This document shows, in pieces, positions 21,941 to 33,860 of a DNA stretch of 64,000 nt. The stretch comes from Botryosphaeria dothidea. Taxonomy: Eukaryota; Ascomycota; Dothideomycetes; Botryosphaeriales; Botryosphaeriaceae. The stretch is from assembly GCA_011503125.2 (NCBI GenBank), contig WWBZ02000010.1:558001-622000 (forward strand), in the 5' to 3' direction. The notes under the pieces were generated by a model. It saw nothing but the letters and a program-made list of their open reading frames with translations. It was not told the DNA's origin and made no database searches. The position numbers and the translations under genes were made by a program. The number at the start of each line of letters is the position of its first letter. Positions within the stretch are counted from its first letter, which is position 1.

Positions 21941-23350
21941 ATGTCAGGAATGTACCCAGATGTCACAGGCGATGACGCCTGGAGAGAGCCACACCGTCAT
22001 CCGCACGATTCGTCACCCACGAGACCTTCGTCACGCGTCCTACCGCTTGAGAGCGAGAGTCCAGCAACCATTCACCAACAGAGTCATGATACCTTCGGCG
22101 TCGACTGGCTTAGCCTTAACCCTATTAATATCACCAACGCCCAGACGCTCGTTGACTACGTCACCATGGGCAGCGATCAGGCCCAGCGCTTCCTCAACTA
22201 GTCAAGAGAACAGCACCAACGCGCAGCAAGCCTTGAAATACAGCTTCAGTCCGCCCAGAACAACATTAATACCCTCACGAACGAGTTAAACACCGCACGC
22301 ACAACATAAGAGACACTAAAAGGACAATTAGAGGCATGCAAGAGACAGCAGCAACCTGCTGGAGGATTCAGCTACGTACAACCGTCAGCAAGGCCAGGGA
22401 CCAGCTTCACTACGAGCTAGTATCAGGACCAGGGCTTACAGCAAAGGGCAAAGCTTAGCGAAAAGCTTCCTGACGTACCGGTTTTTAAAGGAGAAAAGAA
22501 GGAATACCTCAATTGGCGAACAGTAGTACGTATTAAGCTTACAGCAAATAGAGACCGCTTCCCTATAGCTCAAGCTCGTCTATAATATATTATATCACGT
22601 CTCGAAGGCGAAGCAAGCGCTTAAGTACGAGGATACGTCAAGGAACACGGCTTGATTAACGTCCCACCACGAGACCCTTTGTCGATTACAGGAGACTTTG
22701 AGGACCTTCTATGGTCACTGGAGTAAGCCTTTGGCGACCCTAATCGTCGTGAGACAGCCCTTCGAGAGCTCTATGAGCTTAAGCAGACTAACAAGCCTTT
22801 TAGTTGGTATGCTGCAAAGTACCAGCGCCTCTACACAGAACTTGATATGTTACCTAAAGGTCGCAAAGCAGAGTTCTGGTATGGACTCTCCTAGGAACTT
22901 AAGAAAGGTCTCTTCGCAGTTGCAACCACAATCAGAGCAATGCCCTTCCATTAGATAGTAAGCCATATCTAGTAGATCGACAATGAACGCTTGTGGGCTG
23001 AGCGCCGCCCTACTCGTTATGTATATCCTTCAGAGTTATCGTTACAGTTATTACCCACTTAACCGACTCCTATAACGTCGACTCTAGCAGTTTCAGCTCC
23101 AACACCCACTACAGGCGGCGAGCCTATAGACCTCTTAGCAATCAGCACACGTCCCGTTCCCCCGAAACCACGTTATCTTACTCAAGAGCAATACCAGCAG
23201 CGTCTCCAGACTAGTTCTTGCTTTGGCTACGGCGCCACTGGCCATCGCAGAGCTTAGTGTCCTTAACGTCGTAATAACGGCTCGTTTATTAAACTAAACA
23301 CCACGGGTGTAGATAAGGATCAACACACCAATAGTAATGAGGAAAACTAA
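21941..23350 (+). pseudogene. Chromovirus Gag
   Basis: The ATG at 21941 opens the frame (MSGMYPDVTGDDAW). A Retrotrans_gag-like region follows around 22470-22960 (PVFKGEKKEYLNWRTVV, SWYAAKYQRLYTELDML), then a single zinc knuckle near 23215 (CFGYGATGHRRA.C, with Y where the second C should be). It ends at TAA 23348-23350. Several in-frame TAGs replace Q or W. Pol lies in the -1 frame relative to gag, suggesting programmed frameshifting in the ancestor. Confidence 0.85.
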
Positions 23351-26300
23351 CTAGCTCTGAGCAAAGTCCTACTTAGAAGCCTCAACCCGGAGGCAAACTA
23401 ATAAGTATTAATATCGGCTTTGCAAGTATCCAGCCGAACGTACTAGCTCCTTTACGCGAACCTTGCTTGCTACTTCCCTGTATCATTAATAATCGTCTTT
23501 AAACGCACGCCTTATCCGATTTAGGCTATGAAGGCTTTGCTTTTATTAATATGCCTTTTATTCAGCGCCACAACCTACCGCTTATCTAGATACTAGAGAA
23601 GCTTGCCGCTAACGGATATAACGGACAAGGCGAAGCTATTAGCCAGACCACTTATTTTGACCTTACTCTCGTAGATGGCGCCTATCGCGAAATCATTACA
23701 GCTTACGTAGTGCTAAAGCTTTATTAGTACTTAGTAATCTTAGGAAAGCCCTGGCAGAAGAAGCACGGTATACTCCAGGACCATAAAGATAAGCTTACTA
23801 TATTCAAGTCCCACTACTGTCGCCGAAACTGTCTTAGGCAATATAATGGCGGATTCCCAATCTTAGTCTACAATATCCCTTGCAACGAAGCACCCCCAGA
23901 TCAGCTAATACAACCAGGAGAAGAAGAAGAAGACCCCTTTGCAGGCAATGCAGCACCCATGGGTAACGCACCTTACCGCATTCTTCACCGGTATAGCCAA
24001 GCAGCTACTCCGCCAGTCAAATCCAACGAATCCGACTACTCACCTATTACCTTGGCAGAGCTTGCTTTAGTACCTACACTAGTACAAGCAGAAGCTCCTA
24101 TTAGCATCAGTGTAGTTGCTATTAACCGATTAGCTGTCAGCAAACGTTATAACCCACGGAACGGTAACGGCATCCAGATCTTCGCCGCATTACTACGCGA
24201 TATTGAGATTGCACTCAATCCATCAAGGAAACCAAAGCCGAACCTAGTTAACAAGCTTCCAAAGCAGTATCACGAGTTTCTCGACGTCTTCAGCAAAGAA
24301 CTATCTAATAAGCTACCCCTACACCGTCCGTACGATTACAAGATCCCTCTGTAAAAGGATAAAGAAGGCAAGGAGAAACAGCCGCCCTTTGGTCCTCTTT
24401 ATAACATATCCTATAGTAAACTACTTGTTCTGAAGAAGACCCTCGAAGAGAACCTCTTAAAAGGCTTCATCCGAGTAAGTTCATCACCCGCTATAGTACT
24501 AGTCCTCTTTGCTCGCAAGCCAGGAGGAGGATTACGCTTTTGTATCGACTACCGCGGACTCAACGAGATCACAGTAAAGAACCGCTACCCGCTCCCCTTA
24601 TTCCGTGAGACTCTCGACAAACTATCACGTGCTACCGTGTATACCAAGCTGGATATCGTTGCTATATTCTATAAGCTTCGGATTGCAAAAGGAGAAGAAT
24701 GGAAGACGGCTTTCAGAACTCGTTGGGGCTTATACGAATAGCTTGTCATGCCCTTTGGTCTTTCGAACGCCCCAGCCTCATGGCAGTACTATATCAACGA
24801 CGTTCTACATAACTTACTCGATGTCTGTTGCACCGCGTACGTTAATAATATCTTAATCTATAGTAGCAACCTTCGGGATCACCGCAAGCACGTTACGCAA
24901 GTGCTCCAACGTCTGCGAGACGCCGGCCTCCAGCTAGATATCTCTAAGTGCGAATTCGAGGTCGAGACTGTTAAGTACTTAGGCTTAATCATTGACGCGA
25001 AGCACGGCCTACGCATGGATCCAGATAAGGTCTCAGTAATCGTCAATTAGGAGCAGCCTTAATGCATTAAGGATATCCAATCCTTTCTCGGGTTCTCCAA
25101 CTTCTATAGACGCTTCATCAAGGACTTCGCGAAGATTGTACAACCGCTAACCAAGCTTACTACTAAGGCAATAGAGAACAGCAGCTTTAAATAGATAAGC
25201 CAAGCAGATACTGCTTTCAATTAGCTAAAACAAGCCTTTCTTAGTGCACCAGTACTCAAGCATTTCGACCCAGAAGCCGAACTACAGCTTATACTCGAAA
25301 CTAATGCATCTGATTACGTCTCAGCTAGAGTCTTGTCTCAATACGACGAGCAGGGAGTACTTCATCCAGTCGCATTCTTCTCACGAAAGCACACACCAGC
25401 AGAATACAACTACGAGATATACGACAAGGAACTCCTTGCCATCATCCGTTGTTTTAAAGAATAGAGAGCAGAACTTGAAGGCAATACAACTGGCTTACCT
25501 ATCAAGGTTATCACTGACCATAAGAACCTCGAGTACTTTATAATATCCAAACAACTTAGTCGCCGTCAAGCACGCTAGAGCGAGTTTCTCTCACGCTTCG
25601 ACTTCCAGATCGAGTACACAAAAGGCAAGTATTGCAAACCAGATGCCCTTACCAGGAGACAGCAAGATCTACCACACCCGGACCAGCGCTTTTCTAATCA
25701 AACTGTCCTCAAGGCTCATAATCTTCATCCGAACATCCGCTCTAAATAGTTATATTAAGAACAACCGGCTCCTATCGATTCCGTTACTCCGATTTAGATC
25801 TTAACAATATTCCTCGAACGATAAAGCGCGATAGATACTTGCATCACGCAAGCTTACAAGGATATAAAGGATAATAAGCTTTAGTCGGTGCTAGAAGCCT
25901 TGCAAGGGGGGAAGAAACGCTTAGACGACGTCACATTAGCTGACTACGAAGAATCTAACGGGTTCCTACTATACGGAGGCAAGATCTAGGTACTAGATAC
26001 GCCAGCAACGTTAGAAGATAATAAACCAAACTAGTTATCAGCCCGCCTCGAGTTACTTCGTCAAGCTTATAAATCACTCCTATTAGGACACCTAGGCGTA
26101 TTAAAGACGTACGAGATCCTCTAACGCCATTACTACTAGCTAAAGATACTAGACGACGTTAAGCGCTTCGTGCGCAACTATTACACCTATACTCGGATTA
26201 AGCCTAACAGACAGAAGCCCTTAGGCCTCTTACGACCTCTCCTAGTCGCGGAGCAACGTAGAAAGCACTACTCAATAGACTTTATCGTCGAACTACCACC

Positions 26301-27429
26301 TGGTAACCGAATAGGCGCCTAAAACGTACTAGTAATAGTAGATAGATATACTAAACGCGTGGCCTTCGAAGTAACGAATAAGATAGATACAGTAGCAGTA
26401 ACGGACATCTTTATACGTAGGATCTTTAGCCAACGAGGTCTACTAGACTCCCTTATATTAGATAGAGGCACGCAATTCGTCAGCGACTTTTAGCGCACCC
26501 TTTGCCAGCGGCTAAGTATCAAGGCTAACTTCTCTACTACCTTCTATCCCGAGATAGATAGTTAAATAGAACGCATGAACTAGGAGCTAGAGCAGTACTT
26601 ACGCGCCTTTACGTCCTTTAGATAAGATAACTAGGAAGAACTACTGCCTCTGGCAGAGTTTGCTATTAATAATTACGAGTCTTCGATAACTTAAATAATA
26701 CCCTTCTTTATAGATACCGGCACCTACCCACGGATGGGATTTAAGCTAATAGGCTCGAAAAATACTAAATCTATCGAAAGTAAAGCAGCCGTAGCCTACG
26801 CCCGTAGGATAGAAGAGATAACCGACTTCTGCAAGGCTCAGATTACTGCTACAAGATCTACCTAAGCCGAATATACAAACCAGTACCGTTAAGCATTACC
26901 TACGTATACTAAAGGCGACGAAGTCTGGCTCGATACAAGCAATATTAAGACCCTCCGGCCTAGCAAGAAACTTAACTATAAATAGGCTAGCCCGTACTAG
27001 ATATAGCGCATAATTAATCCTTAAGTGTACAAACTAATACTACCTGCATTACTAAAGGTCCACCTAGTGTTCTATACCTCGATGCTACGTCCGGCTGCCA
27101 ATAACCCTCTAGAAGGTTAATCTTAACTACTACCTCCACTAGTGCTTAGTATAGAAGGCGATCCCGAAGTAGAGTAGGTAGTTATAGTAATAGTCGACTG
27201 CCGCCTAAACCGCCGCCGCGGCCGATATAAGTACTACGTTTACTAGAAAGGTTATCCACCTAATTAGTTTACCTGGGAGCCTAAAGAACATTTGATTAAC
27301 GTATAGGACCTAGTTAAAGAGTTCTATAAACGCTACCCCGAAGCTTACCACCCTAGTAAAGGATTCCCGCCGCTACGGAAGAAAGGATAGGAGACTAGAG
27401 GACTATTAGCTTGTAGGAGCTGCGCCTAA
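23351..27429 (+). pseudogene. Chromovirus Pol with C-terminal chromodomain
   Basis: Protease-like region near 23500-23570 (HALSDLGYEGFAFINMPF, with DLG where D-T/S-G is usual). RT at 24300-25050 shows [43 protein letters not shown] and YVNN for YVDD. RNase H follows ([36 protein letters not shown]). The integrase has a zinc region, a YSIDFIVELPPGNR core and a GTQFVSDF block. A chromodomain-like end near 27170-27310 (YKYYVYWKGYPPNW if TAGs are W) marks a chromovirus. Such chromodomains usually guide integration to heterochromatin. Many TAG/TAA codons. Confidence 0.88.
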
Positions 27430-27441
27430 AGGAGGGGATAC

Positions 27442-27613
27442 TATAACGGCTGAACGAAGAAGTGGTATTAAGGTAGTACACGTAATGACGTGTAGGCCGC
27501 AGACGCGCGCGCACGCGGTGACGTTACGTACTTCGCAACTTTATAGCTCTCGCTTGTACGTAGACTCTGGCACTTTGTGCGACCTCTCTGTAGCAGCATC
27601 GAGTCTTATTATA
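27442..27613 (+). repeat. 3' LTR of the chromovirus
   Basis: 172 bp match to 21577-21748; followed by ATATC at 27614-27618, then LINE ORF2 resumes. Confidence 0.92.
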
Positions 27614-30600
27614 ATATCCTAGCTATCTAGGAGCCTTAGAGGAACCCGAGAGTCGAGATAATAGCAAGACACCCTACCTACTATATAGTTTTTCCCTAGG
27701 AGGGAGTAGCAAGAACCTGCTTCTTTATAAGCAAGGCTATTACCCCCGACTCCTAGTAAGCAATAGTCTACTTACTAGACCTTATCACGCTATCCATTAA
27801 TACTAGGATATATATAATCTATATCTATAACTGCTATAACCCCCCACTAGCCTCCTATACTAGTACGGCTCTAGAAACCTTAGCTCTTCTCCCGGAAGCT
27901 CTTAGAAAACCAGGGGAGTATATCCTACTAGGGGACTTTAACCTTTACCATCCTACCTAGGGAGGTATTACCTCCCCTACACACTATACTCTTATAGACG
28001 ATCTTATTAAAATAGTAACTATAGCTAACCTTAACCTAGCCCTTCTAAGAGGTACTATTACTAGGAGAGAGGGTAGTAGCGAGAGTACCCTAGACCTTAT
28101 CTTTACTATATAGTAGCTAGAGGAGAGGATCCTTAGCTATAGAGTTAGTTAGAAGCTCGAATCCTCCTTAGACTACCTACCTATCCTTACTACGCTTAAT
28201 ATCTCCTCTACCTCTATAGAACCACGCCCTTTAAGGCCCTAGTAGGAAAAAGTAGACTAGAAGAGAACTAATAAGGTGCTCTAAATAAAGCTCGAACACC
28301 TTAAAGCAGCCTCTCTTAACACTAGAGTAGACCTAGATTACTTTACTAAACTACTCTAGGAGGCCATCCAAAGGATAATCTAGGAGACTATCCTAGTAGC
28401 GAGACCCTCGCCCTAGGCCTCTATACAATAAATAAAGGAGTATTCGGACCTAGTATACTAGGCTAGAGCAGCTAGAAGGAAGTAAACGGCCATAGGAAGG
28501 GAGGAGGACTAGGTAGTATACTAAACTATTGCTAATAGCAAGAAGAGGCAGATTAGAAGGAATAGAATAAAAGTATAGCGTAGAATAGTAGCTAAGATTA
28601 CCTTAGACCCATCTATACTCTAGAAGCTCTTAAAGTAGGCAAGAATAAGGGTACTAGAGCCTCCAGCCCTACCTTAGTTCCTATCCCTCTAGGGAGCAGA
28701 TAGATAACTACGCTACGATAACTAGTCCAAGGCAGAAATCTTTACTAACCAGTTCTTCCTACCTCCTAGGGCCACCGACCTCTCAGACCTAGATGGGTAT
28801 ATATACCTAGTACCAGTAGAGATCCCCTAAGACCTCACCGAAGAGCAGGTCCTCCACACTATTAAGAAGCTTCCCCTAGATAAGGTACTAGGCCTAGATA
28901 AGATTATTAATAGGTTCCTAAAGCAATGCGCTAAGATACTAAGGGGACCCTTACCAGGCTCTTCTAGGGATGCCTCGCACTTAGAAACTATCCTAGGTAG
29001 TTTAAAAGCTCTATTACCGTAGTCCTTAGAAAACTATAGAGGGATAACTATACTAAAGCTAAGTTATTTAGGCCGATTACTTTACTTAATACGCTAGGGA
29101 AGCTACTTAAGAGGATTATAGTAGATAGGATCTCCTAGGCTACTAAGGCCCATAAACTACTCCCCGATATATAGATGGGAGCTAGGAGGAATAGGTCATC
29201 CGTGGCAGCCCTCGACCTACTTATAGAGCAGATCTACACTATCTAGGCACAAGATCTAGGGCTGGTAACTTTAGTCCTTAGCCTGGACATCTTAGGAGTA
29301 TATAACTATATATCCTATAGGAGGCTCCTCTATAATATAAGGATAGTAAGGCTCCCGGTATAGATAGAAAGATTTACTCAATCCTTTCTATAGGACCGTA
29401 CCACTCAGCTATCCTTTAGGGACTTTACTAGCCCACTAATTTAAACCTTAATAGGGATTCCCTAAGGATCCTCCCTATCCCTAGTACTCTACTTATTCTT
29501 TGCCTCTAATCTACTTATATAACTACGTAGAGGTAATACTTTCCCTCTCGGATTTATCGATAATACTAATATCCTTATCTTTAGCAGATCTATAGAATAA
29601 AACTATAGGGCACTAGAGGGAGCACACTAAGTCTGCGAGCACTAGGCAGCTACCTACGGGTCAGCGTTCTTACCGGATAAGTACTACCTTATTTACTTTA
29701 TAAGAAAGCCGAGGGGATTCAATATAGTAGTAGAAGTCCGCATCCCTGGATTTACTGGACACCTAGAGCCTATAATTAAGATTCTAGAAGTCCACGTAGA
29801 CAACAAGCTTAGATAGGGACCCTATATTAGGGAAATAGGAGCTAAGGCAATTAAATAGTATATATCTCTCTCCCGACTCGCAGCATCCACCTAGGGAGCC
29901 TTATTTACCAAAGCCCGCTATATCTATACGGCCGTGGTAAGACCAGTTATGACCTACGGCTGTAGGGTGTGGTATATCCTAGAGGGAACCCTGGGGTGGA
30001 GAAAAATGGCCATCTAGCCATTGCAGAAGATCCAAAACCAGTGCCTACGCACTATCTCAGGGGCGTACAAGTTAATTAGTATATAAACCTTAGAGCACGA
30101 GATAGGGATTCCCCCCCTCTTACTCCACCTAGATGAATTAGCACTAGCCTATACTATTAGGCATAGGGACGGCCCGGTGGCAGCAGTAATAGAGGAGACT
30201 TGCCAGAGTATCAAATAGATAGCCTAGACTACTCTGAACACCAGAGGCGCCACTAGCCTAGCCAAAAGAACCATACTTAGGAAAAGAGCAAATTTCCTTC
30301 TTAACTGCTGCCTACCCATCCACCAGAGTCTCCCGGAGCGGACGAGACTACGTATAGTATATAGGAATAAGTGGAAGGAGAGATGGATAAAGCTTACTAG
30401 CCAGGGAAGGCAAGGCAAGCTAGTAGCCTAGAGTACATAGTGGAACCCGAAAATCAGACAAATCCACAGTGAACTATCCAAGCTATAGAGCACACTCGCT
30501 ACCCTACTACGTATAGAGCATATTAGACTAGAGGACTTCCTCTTAAGGCGTAAGGTACTAGGATACTCTAGCCCTGCTTGCCTATGCGGCTAGTATAGAT

Positions 30601-30846
30601 AAACCCCAAAGCATATCCTCCTCTTCTGCCCGCACTTCTAATAGGGTAGAGCATAGATACTCTAAAGGGTAGGAACTACGGACTACTATTCCCTCCTCTT
30701 AACGAAGAAGGGGGTCAAAGTAGTAATAGACTAGTTCTTGCGCCTAGGGCTGCTTAAGTAATTTAGCCTGGCAAGGGAACTAATCTAGGAAGACAACTAG
30801 GACGAGGAACCAGGAGGACCACCGGGAATACTGGGACCCGGATAAT
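27614..30846 (+). pseudogene. LINE copy 2 ORF2 remainder (endonuclease end, RT, zinc motif)
   Basis: Collinear with ORF2 of copy 1 from the endonuclease onward, but more mutated: most W and Q codons are TAG and the RT centre is FIDN. The C-terminal zinc region is visible near 30560-30640. The start of ORF2 lies left of the gypsy insertion (21469-21576). Confidence 0.85.
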
Positions 30847-31080
30847 TACGAGGATAAGGACTGAAGGGATAGGTCTAGTAGGTAAATATAGGGCTGCTAT
30901 AGCAGCCGCTACCGGTAAGAAGGAAAAACAGAACTAGTAGGGATAAATAGGCCTAGAGAGAAAGGAGGGATTTTTGCCAGGCGAAGAGGTTTTCCCCCTC
31001 GTGTAAAATAATAATAGATAGCCAGCCCCGCATAGACCCGCAAGGGAGCTACATCGGGAAGAAATGAATTTATCTATCTA

Positions 31081-31354
31081 TAGATAGAGGTCTGGATTTT
31101 TTTCAATATCAATTCGGCACATTACAACTTCGGTAGCGTGGCCGAGGACCACACTGACAGGCAGGTCTACGAACGGAGTGCATCCATCTATAAAAACGCC
31201 GACATCTAGTGGTATATAGCGCTCGAAAAGGAAACAAACGACCGTCATGGGTATCGTATCGCGTTACAGTTCAACTAAAACACACCCCTCCTCGATGCCG
31301 TCCAGCTACACACCGAGGAAAATCCAATGCAAAAAAAAAAAAGCATCCACTGCT
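31081..31354. other. Spacer between LINE copy 2 and the 577-residue gene
   Basis: Ordinary composition, an A12 run at 31330-31341, no gene seen. Probably the 3' untranslated and terminator region of the minus-strand gene that ends at 31355. Confidence 0.4.
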
Positions 31355-33155
31355 TCATCTCTCCTCGTCGCCAGCCAACGTCAGCACTCTCGCAACAAAG
31401 ACGTCCCTCAGCCGCTCATAAGCCGCCATAGCCACCCGCCCGCGATCCGCCCTATTTCCCTCCCCTTCCTCCGCCACTGCGTCGGCAGTAGCAGCGGCGC
31501 GCGCGGCAGCACCCAGCCGGGCAAAGTCGTCACGGACGGGCTCGACGGCCACGACGCACGCGCGGTGGCGCTCGTGGGCCCAGTGCGCCAGGCCCGCCAT
31601 GTCCGCCATGAGGTGGCGAGCATCCGGCAGCTTACCCGCATCCGCATCTGTGCCGGCGCCGTGCAGGTAGAACAGCAGCGCCGAGCACCAGGCGTGGCAG
31701 GCGTCGAAGGCGGCGGCGTTTCCTGTGCCCGCGAAGCGGCCGAGCGTGGCGAGCCTGGTACGCAGGCGCTCGTCGGGGTGGGCGTGGACGTTGCGCCCGA
31801 CGCCGCCGCCGAGGGATCGCGCGGCGCCGAGCCAGGTGACGAGGTCGGCGAAGAGGCGGCGCTGGGCGAGCGCTCGGCTGGCTTCGTGCTGTGCGTGGGC
31901 GGCGGTGGCCTCTTCGTCCGAGTCTACGGTGCCGTCGTCGTTCCCGGCTTCTTCCAGGGCGTTGAGGCAATCGTTGTCGGAGAATTGGGACCACGGCACG
32001 TGGGGACTGCCGCTGGCGCATGAGCCGCTTTGCTGCCGCAAGGTCGGGTTGGGTGGGAGCAGCTCGTGAGGTGGCCGGACGCCGGCTGTCTGCTGGGGGT
32101 TGGGCGGCGGCATCGTCGGAGGGTGTTGTTGTTGTTGTTGTTGTTGTTCGTTGTGCACGCGCTGCTGCTGCTCTACGACGGCGAGCCGGGCGTCCGTCTC
32201 GTGCAGGCAGTGCTCCATGCCGCCAAACTTGGCATGCATCTGCTGCAAGTGGTGCCGCACCTCGTCCAGTGCGGCAGCCTCCGGGCGGGCGCTGACGGAG
32301 CGGGTCACCGGGCGAGTGTGCGAAAACTCCAGCGGGGCGGCGGACCGCTCCCTCTCCCTCTCCCTCTCCCTCTCCCTCTCTCTTTGCATGTCTGACAGCT
32401 GCTGCTCCACCCTCTTCATCCAGACCCTAGTAGGGACGGCGCCTTCTTGCTCTTTATCGGTCCGCCTGCGCTTGCCCAATGCTTGACTCGAGACAGACGT
32501 GGGGGGCCCTTGAAGAGTGGGATTTAGCGATGCGAGCGGAGGGACTCTACACTGCTCTCTGCCGGGTATACTTACGGACATCTGGTTGTGGATCTGTGTC
32601 AGGTTGCTCTGTCGTCCTTGCAGCTTCTTGGTACGTGGGCGGCTGACGGAAAGCGCCGAGCAGTGCACCTACATCCACTCCACCCACGCCGCGATACAAA
32701 GTGGCAACTGCGGATATCTCGGGCGACCGGAGCACGCCGCTTGATGCAGTAGTGCTCAGCTCACCGATAAGCTTGACGAGCGTTTCGTTCTTCGGCAGGA
32801 AGACGGTGAGGTTTGTGACGGACGAAAGAGAATGGAGGCATTCGAGGATCTCGTGAGTCCCGCTAGCCCCGCGGGGTTCGATGCTCGTTGTTCCCCGAGG
32901 CCCAACCACTGTGGCGGGCTGCTTCAGGAGGAACTGGAGCGCGATGATGTCGGTGGATGACGAACAGAGATTGGAGTGCGCCACTAGGTCGCTGACGCAT
33001 GTCTGGGTTGTCTCGCTGTCATCGAACACCAGGCGCTGCAAGTGGGAGACATGCTGGGGATCGATGAAAATGAACAAAGTGGTTTTCTGGTTGTTCGGGG
33101 ATGTCTTAAGGGCAACGGGTACGGAGAGGCCCCCATCGTCTTCGTCAGTCGACAT
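31355..33155 (-). CDS. Hypothetical 577-residue protein with one intron, Glu/Arg and Gln repeats
   Basis: Two exons: 33155-32576 and 32508-31355. The intron (32509-32575, 67 bp) starts GTAAGTAT, has a GCTAAAT branch-like site and ends TTCAAG. Splicing keeps the frame and gives 577 residues. The N-terminal ~190 residues form a compact domain I do not recognise (TTLFIFIDPQHVSHLQRLVF). Then a basic KRRR patch, an alternating Glu-Arg run from a ccctct repeat (32343-32390), a coiled-coil-like segment and a glutamine run (32124-32148). The C-terminal ~200 residues are alanine- and histidine-rich and probably helical. GC-rich and unmutated, unlike the transposons either side. Basic and coiled-coil features hint at a nuclear or scaffold role, but that is inference only. 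Confidence 0.7.
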
Positions 33156-33285
33156 TCTAGGTCCGAGAAATTCGAATTCGAAGTTCGGGTTGCTCTTGTT
33201 GAATAAGAATATTCGCGAGACGGAGCTAGCTGGTTTTAGGTAAGCGTCCGCTGATTTCTTAATACCGGGCTTTGCGCATGATTAG

Positions 33286-33451
33286 GGATGGAATTCGCGC
33301 TTAATCGGTCGGAATGGATGAATGAATGACTTGATTGCTTGGTTGCTGAGGCGCTTGTAGTGTTAATCCCCAAGACGTCTCAGAATGAATGACTAAGCTA
33401 ATATACTATCTAATAATAGATAACGGAGGTGATTGAGTTCATTTTCCATCA
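33286..33451. repeat. 166-bp TG..CA element, copy C
   Basis: Same length and orientation as copy B; the first base is changed (GGATGG for TGATGG). Lies upstream of the 577-residue gene. No target duplication visible. Confidence 0.78.
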
Positions 33452-33572
33452 TCTTCTAATCAGCTGGGATCGATGGTATAGTAGTTTATTAATGGCTCAC
33501 GCGTTAAAACGTGTCCGTGTCTCTCTTACTTGTGGGATACGTTATATAGTTTGAATTGCTAAGCATACATGG

Positions 33573-33804
33573 TGTCAGGCCCCTCAAGCGCTACCACCCC
33601 AGGCAACTGGGTAGATACTCAACAGCAACCAGAGGCCCCAGCTGTACCAAGGATAACTCGGTCAGGCACTAGGGCACGGGCCCAGCGCTAAGCGACTGGG
33701 TATATTTACCCTTCGGCCTCTCTTTCCAGACTCTCTTTCCTTTCTCCTTGTACATAGATTTTCAGTTAAAAGCAATACCATCATTTCGGCTTTGCTGCCT
33801 CACA
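33573..33804 (+). repeat. Solo LTR, 232-bp family
   Basis: TGTCAGGCCCC..GCTGCCTCACA, with a TATATTTA TATA-like motif. An inverted relative is at 40459-40691 and a 3' part at 40160-40304. No target duplication at either full copy, so they may be ends of a rearranged element. Confidence 0.75.
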
Positions 33805-33860
33805 TGATACGCCTACCCTCTTCCAGAAAGAGCCTCGGCGTAACACTTATAGATTGAACA

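Larger units (their letters stand above)
21577..27613 (+). mobile_element. Complete Ty3/gypsy chromovirus, RIP-mutated
   Basis: 172-bp LTRs at 21577-21748 and 27442-27613, flanked by ATATC at 21572-21576 and 27614-27618. Internal order is gag, protease, RT, RNase H, integrase, chromodomain, the Ty3/gypsy order. At 6037 bp it has normal size. It lies in LINE copy 2 within the ORF2 endonuclease. Stops and a mutated RT centre (YVNN) show it is dead. The right LTR begins TATAAC where the left has TGTAAC, a RIP-like change. Confidence 0.95.
19637..31080 (+). mobile_element. Tad1/I-like LINE, copy 2, split by solo LTR and gypsy element
   Basis: Begins at the ORF1 start (ATG at 19639, matching 49270 of copy 3) and ends in the same tail (gaatttatctatctat) at 31080. 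Interrupted by a solo copia LTR (20235-20500) and a complete gypsy element (21577-27613). The interruption points have perfect 5-bp target duplications, so the flanking LINE halves join seamlessly. Sequence after the gypsy insertion is heavily RIP-mutated. No flanking LINE duplication found. Confidence 0.9.

Noticed and set aside
31725..32395. Long plus-strand frames opposite the 577-residue gene
   Set aside because: Antisense shadows of GC-rich coding sequence; the minus strand has a start, a splice junction and consistent frame use.
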